Shown piece after piece: positions 46,018-55,472 of a DNA stretch of 64,000 nt (its first letter is position 1; each line of letters starts with the position of its first letter). The position numbers were made by a program, and so were the translations under genes. The notes under the pieces are model-generated. The model saw only the letters and a list, made by a program, of their open reading frames with translations, did not search any database and had not been told where the DNA came from. This DNA is from Streptomyces huasconensis (GTDB taxonomy: Bacteria; Actinomycetota; Actinomycetes; Streptomycetales; Streptomycetaceae), in the NCBI GenBank assembly GCA_004010275.1, contig RBWT01000003.1, positions 1 to 64,000 of the forward strand, given 5' to 3'.

Positions 46018-47072
46018 GTGAGAGGTGTCGTCTTCGACGGGGAGCGGGCCGAGGTCGTGACGGACCTGGACGTACGGGACCCGGGGCCCGGCGAGGTGCT
46101 GGTCGCGGTGGCCGCCGCCGGGCTGTGCCACAGCGACCTGTCCGTCATCGACGGGACCATTCCGTTCCCGTCGCCCGTCGTCCTCGGGCACGAGGGGGCG
46201 GGCGTGGTGGAAGCGGTGGGCTCCGGAGTCACGCATGTGGCCCCCGGGGACCATGTGGCGCTGTCCACCATCGCGAACTGCGGCGCCTGCGGGGAGTGCG
46301 GGCGGGGGCGGCCGACCATGTGCCGGGGGGCCATCGGGTGGCCCGGGCAGCCGTTCTCGCGCGGCGGTGCGCCGGTGTACCAGTTCGCGGCCAGCTCCGC
46401 CTTCGCCGAGCGGACCCTCGTCAAGGCCGTGCAGGCCGTGAAGATCCCGGACGACGCGCGCTGACGTCCGCGGCGCTGATCGGGTGCGCGGTGGTGACGG
46501 GCGTGGGGGCCGTGCTGAACCGGGCCCGGGTGGCCGCCGGGGAGACCGTGGTCGTCATCGGCACGGGCGGGATCGGGCTCAACGTGCTGCAGGGCGCCCG
46601 GATCGCCGGCGCCTCGGTCGTCGTCGCCGTCGACGCCAACCCCGAGAAGGAGGCCGTGGCCCGGCAGTTCGGCGCCACGCACTTCTTCTCGTCGACATCG
46701 GCGGAGGGCGTGCGGGAGGTGCTGCCGCATGGAGCCGACCATGCCTTCGAGTGCGTGGGGCGGGTGTCGCTGGTACGGGAGGCCGTGGAGCTGCTGGACC
46801 GGCATGGGCAGGCGGTGCTGCTCGGGATGCCGGGGGCGGCGGAGGAGGCGTCGTTCGTGGTCGCCTCGCTCTTCCTGGACAAGGCGATTCTCGGCTGCCG
46901 GTACGGGAGTTCGGCGCCGCAGCGGGACTTCGCGCTGTACGCGCGGCTGTACGGGGAGGGGCGGCTGCTGCTGGATGAGCTGGTGACGGCGGTGTACGCG
47001 GTGGAGGACTTCGGGAAGGCGGTGGCGGATGCGGAGGGGGGGAGGGTGGCTCGGGGGGTGCTGATGTTTTGA
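46018..47072 (+). CDS. Zinc-dependent alcohol dehydrogenase (class III-like), frameshifted
   Basis: About 351 residues from GTG 46018. The catalytic zinc site is visible in AAAGLCHSDLSVIDGTIPFP (Cys) and VVLGHEGAGVVEAVGSGV (GHE). The structural zinc region is NCGACGECGRGRPTMCRGAI, four Cys. After one indel near 46461 the Rossmann domain reads VVVIGTGGIGLNVLQGARIA, followed by ASVVVAVDANPEKEAVARQF. C-terminal LFLDKAILGCRYGSSAPQRD is typical of the NDMA-dependent/long-chain group of actinobacteria. It probably oxidises an alcohol intermediate of the island pathway. Confidence 0.85.
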
Positions 47073-47080
47073 GCGGGGGT

Positions 47081-47400
47081 CGGTGCGGGTGGGCGGGGCG
47101 GTGTGTGTTGTGTGGCGGGGCCGGTTGTTCGGTGCGGGTGGGGCGGTGCGTGTTATGTGCTGGGGCTGGTTGTTCGGTGCGGCCTCGTGTGTGGTCGCCT
47201 CGCGGGGTGGGGAGCGGGGCCGCGCCGGTATGTCCGTCCTCGCTATCGCCTGCGTTGCCGCCCTGTGCTTCGGGGCTCCGTGGTCGTGCTTGCCGTGCTC
47301 CGGGCGGACATACCGGCACGTCCCCTCGCGTCTCGATGGCAGCCGTCCGCCGTCGGGGGGGCGTGCCTCGGGCGGGCATACCGGCGCGTCCCCTCGCGTG
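47081..47400. repeat. Intergenic tandem, inverted and dispersed repeats
   Basis: Two imperfect copies of a ~45-49-bp G/T-rich unit beginning CGGTGCGGGTGGG start at 47081 and 47130, with a third partial start at 47175. Further right, GCCGGTATGTCCG (47224-47236) is the exact inverse of CGGACATACCGGC (47305-47317). A 29-bp segment around that site (47302-47330) recurs with two changes at 47370-47398. These look like streptomycete palindromic intergenic repeats. No gene is supported here. Confidence 0.6.
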
Positions 47401-47413
47401 GGGGTACGGAAAA

Positions 47414-47448
47414 GGCGGCACCCCCCGGGTGGGGAGTGCCGCCTCTTT
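47414..47448. terminator. Bidirectional terminator
   Basis: GGCGGCAC-N14-GTGCCGCC with further inner G/C pairing, flanked by AAAA on the left and TCTTT on the right. It separates the convergent alcohol dehydrogenase and transglycosylase genes and should work on both strands. It is the most classical intrinsic terminator in the window. Confidence 0.8.
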
Positions 47449-47456
47449 GGGCCGGG

Positions 47457-47910
47457 TCAGTACCAGCCGTTGGCCTGCCAGTGGCTCCAGGCGCCGACGG
47501 GGCTGCCGTAGCGGTCGTTCATGTAGTCGAGGCCCCACTTGATCTGGGTCTCCGGGTTGGTCTTCCAGTCCGCGCCCGCCGAAGCCATCTTCGAGGCGGG
47601 CAGCGCCTGGACCAGGCCGTAGGCGCCGGAGGAGGAGTTCGTCGCGCTGACGTTCCAGCCGCTCTCATGCGAGACGATCTTGTCGAACGCGGCGAACTGC
47701 GCCGGGTCGGAGATCAGCTTCTTCGCGATGGCCTTGGCGGACGTCGGGGCGGCGGCGGGAGCGGCGGCCGGGGCGGCGGCCTTCGCGGTGGTCGGGGTGG
47801 CTGCCTGGGCCGGTGCCGCGGCGAAGACCATGCCGGTGGCGGCTGCGGCGACGATGCCGCCGGTTGGCCTTCTTCGGAGAAGCGATGCGGCGGATGAGCG
47901 AGGCGGACAC
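47457..47910 (-). CDS. Secreted lytic transglycosylase (SLT-like), frameshifted
   Basis: About 151 residues from GTG 47910 (VSASLIRRIASPKKAN), with GGAAGG upstream. An indel near 47868 separates this start from the rest of the signal peptide (GGIVAAAATGMVFAAAPAQA), predicting Sec export with cleavage after AQA. An Ala/Pro/Thr linker leads to the catalytic domain: FDKIVSHESGWNVSATNSSS with the catalytic Glu in SHESGW, GAYGLVQALPASKMASAG, then GLDYMNDRYGSPVGAWSHWQ and the typical end ANGWY. It cleaves peptidoglycan during growth or germination, related to the Rpf/SLT group. Its 5' leader can form a hairpin (47975-48005). Confidence 0.85.
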
Positions 47911-47974
47911 AGAGGACCTTCCGGTGGGGGATGGGGGAGTCGCGGCACGCCGTGAAACGTGGGGGACATGCGAG

Positions 47975-48005
47975 GGCGCCGAGTCCCGTGGGGGGCGTCG
48001 GCGCC
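47975..48005 (-). promoter_or_regulatory. Stem-loop in the transglycosylase leader
   Basis: Arms GGCGCCGA and TCGGCGCC (8 bp, perfect) enclose a 15-nt C-rich loop, 65-95 nt upstream of the start. Cell-wall hydrolase genes of Streptomyces are often under c-di-AMP riboswitches, but I could not match the conserved core here, so this is only a structural note. Confidence 0.35.
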
Positions 48006-48177
48006 TTGCGACTCCTCCAGAGAAACAGGCCGGGAAGCCCGCCGCAATGCCCCCCTTTACTAGTGGAAGTCGCACCCCCGCCGAATGTCCCCTCTGTGAC
48101 GTGGCTCTCAATCCCCAGGTCAGGCCGGTGATTGACACGTGTACGTCAAGTCCGAAAGGTACGGCCCCGCGTAGTAG

Positions 48178-48191
48178 AGGACCTAGGTCCT
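48178..48191. promoter_or_regulatory. Perfect 14-bp palindrome AGGACCTAGGTCCT
   Basis: It lies between the 3' end of the ECF S-component gene and the upstream region of the transglycosylase. On the transglycosylase strand it is about 270 bp before the start codon, so it could be a distal operator or part of a terminator. No T-run is present. Confidence 0.35.
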
Positions 48192-48244
48192 GTGGGCCGC
48201 CTCACGCATCCGCGCCGCCGATGTCACGCAGCGCTCAACTTCCC

Positions 48245-49069
48245 CTACGGCTTGGGGGCCTCGAATGTGACCGGCGCCTCGAAAGCCGCCCGCCGCGTGG
48301 CCCGCCGCAGCGCCTTCAGGACGGCCGGCCCGAGCGCGAGACTCAGGACGACCGTCACCACGGCCCGCGGCAGGTCCCAGCCCAGCGACGTGGCCAGGCA
48401 GTACGCGACGAAGCGGGCCAGGTTCTCCGCGAGGGGGTCGCCGGGCACGAAGGAGACACCGGTGGCCAGGCCGCCGAGGTAGGGCCAGCCCTGGAGGTTC
48501 ATGACCGTGCCGTACAGGACCGAGGCCACCGCCCCATAGGCGGCCAGCAGCCACAGCTCCCCGCGGCCCCGCAGCGTGCCGGCGCCCGGCAGCAGCCCCG
48601 CGCCCATGCAGACCCACCCCATCGACAGCATCTGGAAGGGCATCCACGGCCCGACGCCCCCGGTGAGCAGCGCCGAGGCGAACATCGACACCGCCCCGAG
48701 CACGAACCCGAAGCCGGGGCCCAGCACCCGCCCGCTCAGCACCATCAGGAAGAACATGGGCTCGATGCCCGCCGTGCCCGCGCCCAGCGGCCGCAGCGCC
48801 GCCCCCGCCGCGGCCAGCACGCCCAGCATGGCGATGGCCTTGGCGTCCAGGCCGACGTCCGCGATGGTACCACGACCACGGCGAGCAGCAGCGGCAGCAG
48901 CGCCGCGAAGAGCCAGGGCGCGTCCCCCGCGTGCGTACCGATGCCCGAGTCGCCGTCCGCGAGCAGCGGCCACCCGAACGCGGCCACCCCCACGGCGCTG
49001 GCCAGCGCGAGCGCCACGATCGAGCGGGGGCCGAGGCGGACGGGCCGGGCCTGCGGTCGCGGCGCTCAC
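48245..49069 (-). CDS. ECF transporter S component (probable cobalamin), frameshifted
   Basis: About 275 residues from a GTG in a four-base overlap with the ATPase stop. Membrane protein: MALALASAVGVAAFGWPLLA and WLFAALLPLLLAVVVV in one frame, then DAKAIAMLGVLAAAGAALRP, PMFFLMVLSGRVLGPGFGFV, LGAVSMFASALLTGGVGPWM and PFQMLSMGWVCMGAGLLPG. The AMLGVLAAAGAALRPLG and GPWMPFQM stretches are characteristic of the CbrT-like S-component group. Frame changes are near 48860 and 49040. As substrate-binding subunit of the ECF complex it sets specificity. Cobalamin is inferred from the riboswitch heading the operon. Confidence 0.78.
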   Translation of the reverse strand: MSAATAGPARPPRPPLDRGARAGQRRGGGRVRVAAARGRRLGHRYARGGRALALRGAAAAAARRGRGTIADVGLDAKAIAMLGVLAAAGAALRPLGAGTAGIEPMFFLMVLSGRVLGPGFGFVLGAVSMFASALLTGGVGPWMPFQMLSMGWVCMGAGLLPGAGTLRGRGELWLLAAYGAVASVLYGTVMNLQGWPYLGGLATGVSFVPGDPLAENLARFVAYCLATSLGWDLPRAVVTVVLSLALGPAVLKALRRATRRAAFEAPVTFEAPKP

Positions 49070-50752
49070 GACGCGTCCCCTGCCGCGCCCAGCGCCTCGC
49101 GCACCTGCGCCACCGTCAGCCACTCCCGCGGCGCCAGGATCTTGGTGACCTGGGGTGCGAAGGAGGGCGAGGACACCACGATCTGCGGGGTCGGTCGGGC
49201 CGTCCGCGACGACCTCGCCGTCCGCGAGGATCACCACCCGGTGGGCGATCTCGGCGGCCAGCTCCACGTCGTGCGTGGCCAGCACGATCGCGTGGCCCTC
49301 GGCGGCGAGGCCCCGCAGGATCGTGACCAGGCGGGCCTTGGCCGCGTAGTCCAGGCCGCGGGTCGGCTCGTCGAGGAGGAGAAGGGGAGGGCGCGCGGTC
49401 AGCACGATCGCCAGGGCGAGCGCGAGCCGCTGGCCCTCGGAGAGGTCCCGGGGGTGCGTGTCGTCCGCGATGCCCGGCAGCAGCTCGCTCACCAGGGCGC
49501 GGCACGTGCCGGGCGCGGCGTCCGCGTCCCGGTCGGCGGCGGCGCACTCGGCGGTCACGGTGTCCGCGTAGAGCAGGTCGCGCGGTTCCTGGGGGACCAG
49601 GCCGACGTGCCGGACCAGCTCGCGCGGGGCGGTGCGGTGCGGGACGGCGCCGCCGACGCGGACGGTGCCCGAGGTGGGTTCGAGGAGGCCGACCAGGGTG
49701 GACAGGAGCGTGGACTTCCCGGCGCCGTTGCGGCCCATGAGGGCGACCGTCTCACCGGGCGTCACCGCAGGTCGACGCGGCGCAGCGCCTCGACGCGGCC
49801 GCGCCGCACGGCGAGGCGTTCGACGCGCGCCGCCGCCGTCTTGTCGGTGTCGTACGTACGTTCCTTGCGCAGCCGGGGCCACCGGCCGGACGGCCGCTCC
49901 ACGGGGCGTACGCCGTCTCCTCCTGGCGCGCGCGCGCGGTCCGCGAGCCGCTCCCGCAGCGCGCCCGCCCTGCGCCGCGCGTCCCGCACGGTCAGCGGCA
50001 ACGGCGACCAGCCCGCGAGACGCCCGAGGGCGACCACCGGCGGGAAGACGGGGGAGCGCGCCATCAGCTCCGCCGGGTCGCCGAGCACCGGCGGCTCGCC
50101 CGGCGCCGCGAGCAGCAGCACCTGATCCGCGTACTGCACGACCCGTTCGAGCCGGTGCTCGGCCATCAGCACCGTCGTGCCCAGGTCGTGGACGAGCCGC
50201 TGGAGCACCGCGAGGACCTCCTCGGCGGCGGCCGGGTCGAGCGCGGAGGTCGGCTCGTCCAGGACGAGGACCTGGGGGTGAGGAGTGAGGACCGAGCCGA
50301 TCGCGACGCGCTGGCGCTGACCACCGGAGAGCGTCGCGATGGGGCGGTCGCGCAGGTCGGCGAGGCCGAGCAGGTCGAGGGTCTCCTCCACCCGGCGGCG
50401 CATCACATCCGGCGCGAGACCGAGCGACTCCATGCCGTACGCCAGTTCGTCCTCGACGGTGTCCGTCACGAAGTGGGCGAGGGGGTCCTGGCCCACCGTG
50501 CCGACGACGTCGGCGAGTTCGCGCGGCTTGTGGGTACGGGTGTCACGGCCCGCCACGGTCACCCGGCCGCGCAGGGTGCCGCCCGTGAAGTGCGGCACGA
50601 GACCGCTGACCGTGCCGAGCAATGTCGACTTGCCGACCCCGGACGGGCCGACGAGCAGCACCAGTTCACCCTCGGGGACGGTGAGGTCGACGCCCCGGAC
50701 GGTGGGCCCCGCAGCGCCCTCGTACGTCACGGAGACGTCCTCGAAGCGGATC
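49066..50752 (-). CDS. Fused double ECF-type ABC ATPase, frameshifted
   Basis: About 562 residues from the ATG at 50752 (MIRFEDVSVTYEGAAG), overlapping the CbiQ stop. Two complete ATPase domains in one chain, equivalent to EcfA1 plus EcfA2. First: Walker A VGPSGVGKSTLLG, signature LSGGQRQRVAIGSVL, Walker B VLVLDEPTSALDP, H-loop MAEHRLERV. Second: MGRNGAGKSTLLSTLVG, LSEGQRLALALAIVL (LSEGQ variant), PLLLLDEPTRGLDY, LATHDVELA. The frame breaks between the domains (about 49765) and near 49190. The restored C-terminus reads QVREALGAAGDAS. It energises the ECF complex from the cytoplasmic side. Confidence 0.85.
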
Positions 50753-51915
50753 ATGAGGTCTCCTTGGCTGATACGGGGGAGGGAAGCGCCGGGGTCGGCG
50801 GTGCCGGCGCCACGAAGGCCGGCAGCAGTCCGAGGAGCACCGCCAGCGCGGGCCACAGCGGCAGCGCGGGCGCGATCAGCGGTACGACGCCGGGGTGCAG
50901 GGCCGCCGGGTCGGACGACGCGGCCCAGATCACCAGGCCCGCCACGGCGATCCCCGACCCGGAGACCAGCCAGGCCCGCACACCCCACCGGTCGGGCCGG
51001 TAGCGGGTGCGCACGGCACGGCGGCCCCCCAGCCGCAGCCCCGCGAGCGCCGCCAGCAGCCCGGCCACCAGCACGGGCACGCCGTACGAGCGCCCTGCGC
51101 GGTCAGCAGTCCGTATGTCCCCACGCAGACGCCGCAGGCGCCCAGCGTCAGCGCGGCGATGGCCCTGCGCACACCCGCGGGCACGGCGGCGCTGCGGCCG
51201 AAGCCCCGCGCGTCCATGGCGGCGGCCAGCGCCACCGACCGCTCCAAGGCGCCCTCCAGGACCGGCAGGCCGACCTGGAGCAGCCCCCGCACACCCTTGT
51301 CGGAGCGCCCCCGCAGCCGCCGCGCGGACCGCAGCCGCTGCACGTCCGCGATGAGGTTCGGCGCGAAGGTCATCGCCACCACGACGGCGACCCCGACCTC
51401 GTACAACGCGCCCGGCAGCGACTTCAGCAGCCGGGACGGGCTCGCCAGGGCGTTCGCCGCGCCGACACAGATCAGCAGGCCGGCCAGTCTGATCCCGTCG
51501 TAGAGCGCGAAGAGCACGCCCTCCGCCGTGACCCGGCCGCCGATGCGCACACCCTTGGCCCAGTCGGGCAGCGGAACCTCCGGCAGCGTCACCAGGACGT
51601 GCGTGCCCGGGATCGGCGACCCCAGCACGATCGCGAAGACCAGCCGGATGCCGATGACGAGCAGCGCCAGCTTCACGAACGCGCCGTACGACTTCGCCCA
51701 CGGCGCCGAGGTCCGACGCGCCGCCACCACATAGCCCGCGACGCCGATCAGCAGCGCGATCAGCAGCGGGTTCGTCGTCCGGGACGCGGCGGTGCCGAGC
51801 CCGAGCGCCCACACCCACCAGGCGCCCGGGTGCAGGGCGTTGCTCCGGTGCGCCTCGGGGGCGCGGCGGCGGCTCAGGAGGCCGCCGCGCGGGCATGGCC
51901 GGTCAGGTCCCTCAT
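50751..51915 (-). CDS. ECF transporter T component (CbiQ-like), frameshifted
   Basis: The likely start is an ATG near 51915 (MRDLTGHARAAA), with an indel near 51880; a GTG at 51814 would give a shorter but intact beginning. Membrane segments include NPLLIALLIGVAGYVVAARR, KLALLVIGIRLVFAIVLGSP, GIRLAGLLICVGAANALASP and VGVAVVVAMTFAPNLIADVQ. The coupling helices with Ala-Arg-Gly motifs are seen as LRSARRLRGRS and MDARGFGRSA. After a second indel near 51090 the C-terminus has PVLVAGLLAALAGLRLGGRR and further hydrophobic helices. It links the S component to the double ATPase. The stop overlaps the ATPase start. Confidence 0.8.
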
Positions 51916-51946
51916 CGTGCTGTCCGTGTCCGAGTCCGGTGCCGCG

Positions 51947-52632
51947 TCAGCCGCGACGGCGCCGGGTCTGCCAGAACGCGGCGCCGCCGAGCGCCGCCAC
52001 CACGGCGATCCCGGCGATCAGACCCACGGAGGGCCCGCCGTCGTCCTGGTCCTGGTGCTCCTTCTCCCCGGCGCGGGAGCGGTCCGTCCCGTCCGCGGAG
52101 ACCTGCTCGCCGCAGCCCGACTTCGGGTAGCCGTCGACGGCGCACAGCAGCGCCTTGCTGTCGTAGCGCAGCGGCGCGGCGACCGAGGCGAGCGCCTCCG
52201 CGCTGGTGGCGTCCCGCGCGACCCGCGCGCAGGCCACCCGCCGTGCGGGCGGCGACTCACCGCGCGGCGCGTCCTCGCGCGTACCGAAGTCGAGGACGAG
52301 AGCCACCCGCTTGCGGCCGTCCCGGGCGGGCGTCTTCGCGCAGATGTCGGAGAAGACCGCGGTCCGCGCGGCTTGGCGGCGTCCTGGGAGTTCGCCGAGA
52401 CCGCGAAGCGGAACCCCTGCACGGCACCGTCCTCGGGGCGGGCGGTGCCGGGGCCCTGAGTGGCGTACGTCCAGGTGTCGCCGTCCCGGTCCCAGAACGA
52501 CCAGTAGCGGTAGCCGGCGGCCGGGGAGGGCGCGGCGGCGAGGACGCACAGCAGCGCGGCGAGCAGCGCCCCGACCGCCGTGCGCCCGCGCCACCCGTGG
52601 CCCCGAGTCCGGCCCGTCCGGCCCCGCGTCAC
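51947..52632 (-). CDS. SCO2322-family secreted protein with C-terminal anchor, frameshifted
   Basis: About 228 residues from the GTG at 52632, overlapping the preceding gene's stop. Signal peptide TAVGALLAALLCVLAAAPSP with AAG cleavage, then GYRYWSFWDRDGDTWTYATQ and VQGFRFAVSANSQDAAKPRG. After an indel near 52368 it continues SDICAKTPARDGRKRVALVL, CAVDGYPKSGCGEQVSADG and a C-terminal membrane helix GLIAGIAVVAALGGAAFWQ followed by RRRR. I recognise it as the SCO2322 family, always found with this ECF cluster. The role is unknown. An extracellular domain tethered to the membrane next to a B12 importer suggests help in ligand capture. Confidence 0.75.
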
Positions 52633-53896
52633 GGCTGCTGCTTCTTGCGGTTGGCGCTGTACAGGAAGCCGATGCCGATGCCGGCGACCATGCCGACGCC
52701 GATGATCCACCAGATGCTGACGCCTCCGTCCTCCTTCTTCTCGTCGGACTCGCGTCCGCGGCGGAGTCCGACGCGGAGCCCTTCTCCGGCGGCGGGCCCT
52801 GGGCGGTCAGCCGCTCGACGAGGTCGGCGCCGCCGAAGTCACGGGGGTCCATGCCGGCCGCGCGGGCGGCGAAGACGAGCTGGGCGTAGGCGGCGGGGCC
52901 GGACTGCTTCGCCCAGGCCGCGGAGTTCTTCGCGAGCCACTCGGCGGACTTCCCGGCCTGCTCGCTCTGCCCGGCGGCGGCGAGGGCGACCACGGCGTCG
53001 GCGGTGTTGCCCTGGTCCGGCTGGTCCTTGGCGCCCGGCATGGCGGACATGAGGTGGTCGTCGTGCTTGCCGAGCAGCTTCAGCAGGAAGCCCGTGCCGT
53101 TGCTCGCCGCCTGTGAGGCGGTGGCGGGCTTCGCGCACTTGGGGGCCTCGCCCGCGGCCTTCTTGCCCGGTGTCACGACGAGGCCCTTGCCGAGGCTGCC
53201 GAGCACACCGGCCGCGGTGGCGTCCGCGTTCGGCGAGAGCTTGCCGGACTTGGCGTCGGCGAGACCGAAGGCGCCGTCGCCCTTGCCGCAGTCCATGGCG
53301 AGCTTCGGCAGCGCGTCGTAGGCCGACCTGCCCTTCTGCGACTTGACGTCCGCGGGGTTCTCCCCGGCCGCGGCGAGGGCGCCGACGACGATGCCGGTGG
53401 AGTTGGCGTCGGAGGGCAGACCGGGGTTGCAGCCCCAGCCGCCGTCCTGGTTCTGCACGGACTTCAGCCAGGCCACGCCCTTGTCGACCGTCTCGGCCAG
53501 GCTCTTGTCCTGTCCCTTGTCCTGGCTCTTGTCGTCGCCGCCGAGGGCGGCGAGGGCCTGGACGGCGGCGGCGGTGGAGTTGCTGTCGACCGGCGTCTTG
53601 GAGTTGCACGGCTCGCTCGCGTCGGCGCGGTAGGCGGCGAAGCCACCGCTCGCGCACTGCTGCCCGGTCAGCCAGGTCACGGCCTTCCGGGCGGGCCGGA
53701 CATCCGCGGTGTCCAGGGCGAGCAGGGCGTACGACTGCCGGAAGACGCCGTCGAACTTCGGGTCCGACTTGCCGTACAGGCCCGAGGGGAGCGCGGTCGA
53801 GGGCGACGGGGCGTCGTCCGCGAAAGCGGCCGGTGCGGCGGCCGAGCCGAACACGGCGACGGCGGCCAGGACCGCTGCGCTGCGGCGAACGTTCAT
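52629..53896 (-). CDS. Intrinsic-factor-like alpha6/alpha6-barrel, membrane-anchored surface protein, frameshifted
   Basis: About 422 residues from the ATG at 53896. Signal peptide AAVLAAVAVFGSAAAPAAFA. Repeats of the squalene-cyclase/prenyltransferase type (QW-like): AVTWLTGQQCASGGFAAYRA, SNSTAAAVQALAALGG, GVAWLKSVQNQDGGWGCNPG, SNSTGIVVGALAAAGENPAD, GNTADAVVALAAAG. No DxDD or other cyclase acid motif is present. After an indel near 52752 the C-terminus is a membrane helix (WWIIGVGMVAGIGIGFLYSA) with NRKKQQP. This fold is also that of the cobalamin-binding half of human intrinsic factor and transcobalamin. With a cobalamin-type riboswitch in front and an ECF importer behind, a surface B12-binding role fits better than terpene cyclisation. 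Confidence 0.75.
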
Positions 53897-53997
53897 GATG
53901 CGGCGGGTTGCCTCTCCCTGCGGGGAGCGGGGCGGCACGGACCGTGCGGGCACGGCTTCCGGGCGGCTCCGGCTCCGTATACCTCGACGGTGCCGCT

Positions 53998-54180
53998 CAT
54001 CGGGGGTCCCGATGAAGCGAGCCGGTCACGGTTCCGCGCCGGGCCTTCCGGCTTACCGCCGAGCGGTACACGGAATGGGGCCTCCCCTGCTCGAACCAAG
54101 CCGAGAGCTCGGGGAAGGGTCAGCGCCGGATTCGCACCGGCTTCCCCCTGCGCGGACGTGAGGACGACCCGGTCACTCTA
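53998..54180 (-). promoter_or_regulatory. Cobalamin riboswitch (leader of the ECF operon)
   Basis: On the minus strand the RNA contains the cobalamin-riboswitch core as GGGAAGCCGGUGCGAAUCC followed by GGCGCUGACCC (about 54147-54117), matching the GGGAA...GGUG...AAUCC...GACCC B12-box pattern. A helix-rich region follows, then a hairpin CATCGGG-ACC-CCCGATG (54014-53998), about 100 nt before the start codon, that may be the expression platform. The usual GCCACUGU continuation is not obvious, so it may be a variant class. It should turn the operon off when adenosyl- or other cobalamin is plentiful. Confidence 0.8.
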
Positions 54181-54205
54181 CCGGCCGGTCCGCGCGCGCC
54201 CCCGG

Positions 54206-55265
54206 TCACACCGCCACGTACGTCACCGGGTCGCTGCCCGCCACCGCCTCCGCCCGCCCGAGCTTCACCAGGCGCCGCACATGGGCCTCGGCCTCCGAGA
54301 CCGCGATGGTGCGCGAGCCGTAGGGGATCTCGGCCCAGGGGCGGTTCCACTCCATGCGCGCGGCGAGGCTCCAGGGGGTGAGGGGTTCGGAGAGGAGGGC
54401 GAGCAGGCCGGTCAGGCGTTCTTCGTGGTGGGCCAGGAGTTCCCGGACGCGGGCCGGGGCGTCGGTGAACGCGTGCTGGTGGGCGGGCAGCACCTCGGCC
54501 GGGTCGAGGCGGCCGACGCGCTCCAGGGAGTCCAGGTAGTCCCCGAGGGGGTCGGTGACCGTGTCGTCGTCCGGGTCCTCGTACAGGCCGATGTGCTGGG
54601 GTGATGCCGGGCAGCAGGTGGTCGCCGGAGAAGAGGCGGCCGGTGCCGCGCAGTCCCGCCGGGTGGGCCTCCTCCAGGTGCAGGCAGACGTGGCCGGGGG
54701 TGTGGCCGGGCGTCCAGACGGCGCGCAGGCGGCGGCCCGGCAGGTCCAGCAGCTCGCCGGGGGCGATCCCGCGGTCGGGCAGGGCCGGGTCGAGGCCGGG
54801 CAGCCGGCTCGGGCGGTCCGCGTCCCGGGCGCCCAGGAGCGGCGCGACGTGCTCGGCGGGGGCGCCCCGCGCGCTGAGCTTCGCGGCCAGGTAGCCGTAC
54901 CAGCGCTCGGGCGGGTTGGCGCGGGTGCGGCGCACGACGGAGGCGTCCGCCGCGTGCATCGCGATCCACGCCCCGGACGCCTCGCGGACCTGCGCGGACA
55001 GGCCGTGGTGGTCGGGGTGGTGGTGCGTGATGACCACACCGCGTACGTCCTCGACGGCGACGCCGCACAGGCCGAGCCCGGCGGTCAGTGTGGACCAGGA
55101 GGCGGGGTCGTCCCAGCCGGTGTCGATCAGGACCGGGCCGTCGTCGGTGTCCAGGAGGTGGACGAGGGTGCAGCCGAGGGGGTTGTCGGGGATCGGGACC
55201 TTGACGCTCCAGACACCACCGCCGTGCTCGATCACCGGCGGTTCGGTCACCTGCGGGGTGGTCAT
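54206..55265 (-). CDS. Metallo-beta-lactamase-fold hydrolase, frameshifted
   Basis: About 352 residues from the ATG at 55265. MBL motif VVITHHHPDHHGLSAQ (HxHxDH), upstream VLIDTGWDDPASWSTL, third His site WTPGHTPGHVCLHLEEA and FSGDHLLPGITP. After an indel near 54607 it continues IGLYEDPDDDTVTDPLGDYL, LPAHQHAFTDAPARVRELLA and a C-terminal winged-helix-like region MEWNRPWAEIPYGSRTIAVS typical of the LACTB2-like group. It probably hydrolyses a thioester or lactone. It is divergent from the aldehyde dehydrogenase, and the shared promoter carries KstR-type boxes. Confidence 0.82.
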
Positions 55266-55303
55266 GGGCGCCTCGTCTCTCGTCGGCGGATGCCCACTAT
55301 AAC

Positions 55304-55317
55304 TAGAACTGGTTTCA
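55304..55317. promoter_or_regulatory. KstR-type box 1 (TAGAACTGGTTTCA)
   Basis: Fits the KstR consensus TnnAACnnGTTnnA exactly. Located 39-52 bp upstream of the MBL-hydrolase start. Confidence 0.65.
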
Positions 55318-55387
55318 ATGGCCGCCCAAGTGCGCGGAACTAGCGTGGAGTTGACGGACGGCGGTTCAGCGCGTGGACTCCTCGGAA

Positions 55388-55405
55388 TGGAACTGGTATC
55401 AGTTC
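55388..55405. promoter_or_regulatory. KstR-type box 2 / palindrome before the aldehyde dehydrogenase
   Basis: TGGAACTGGTATCA departs from TnnAACnnGTTnnA at one position and overlaps the palindrome GAACTG-GTAT-CAGTTC (55390-55405). It is about 70-85 bp upstream of the dehydrogenase start. Confidence 0.55.
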
Positions 55406-55472
55406 TGAAACAACGTCAGGAACCAGCGTCAGGAACCGGCGTCAGGAAGCCCCCCGCAGGAGGCAGTCAGCC

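Noticed and set aside
47911-48180. c-di-AMP (ydaO) riboswitch before the transglycosylase
   Set aside because: Expected from family knowledge, but I could not find the conserved core sequences. Only a simple stem-loop is visible.
54117-54147. tRNA-like GGTGCGAATCC sequence
   Set aside because: It resembles a T-loop, but the surrounding DNA has no acceptor stem or anticodon arm. It matches the cobalamin-riboswitch core instead.
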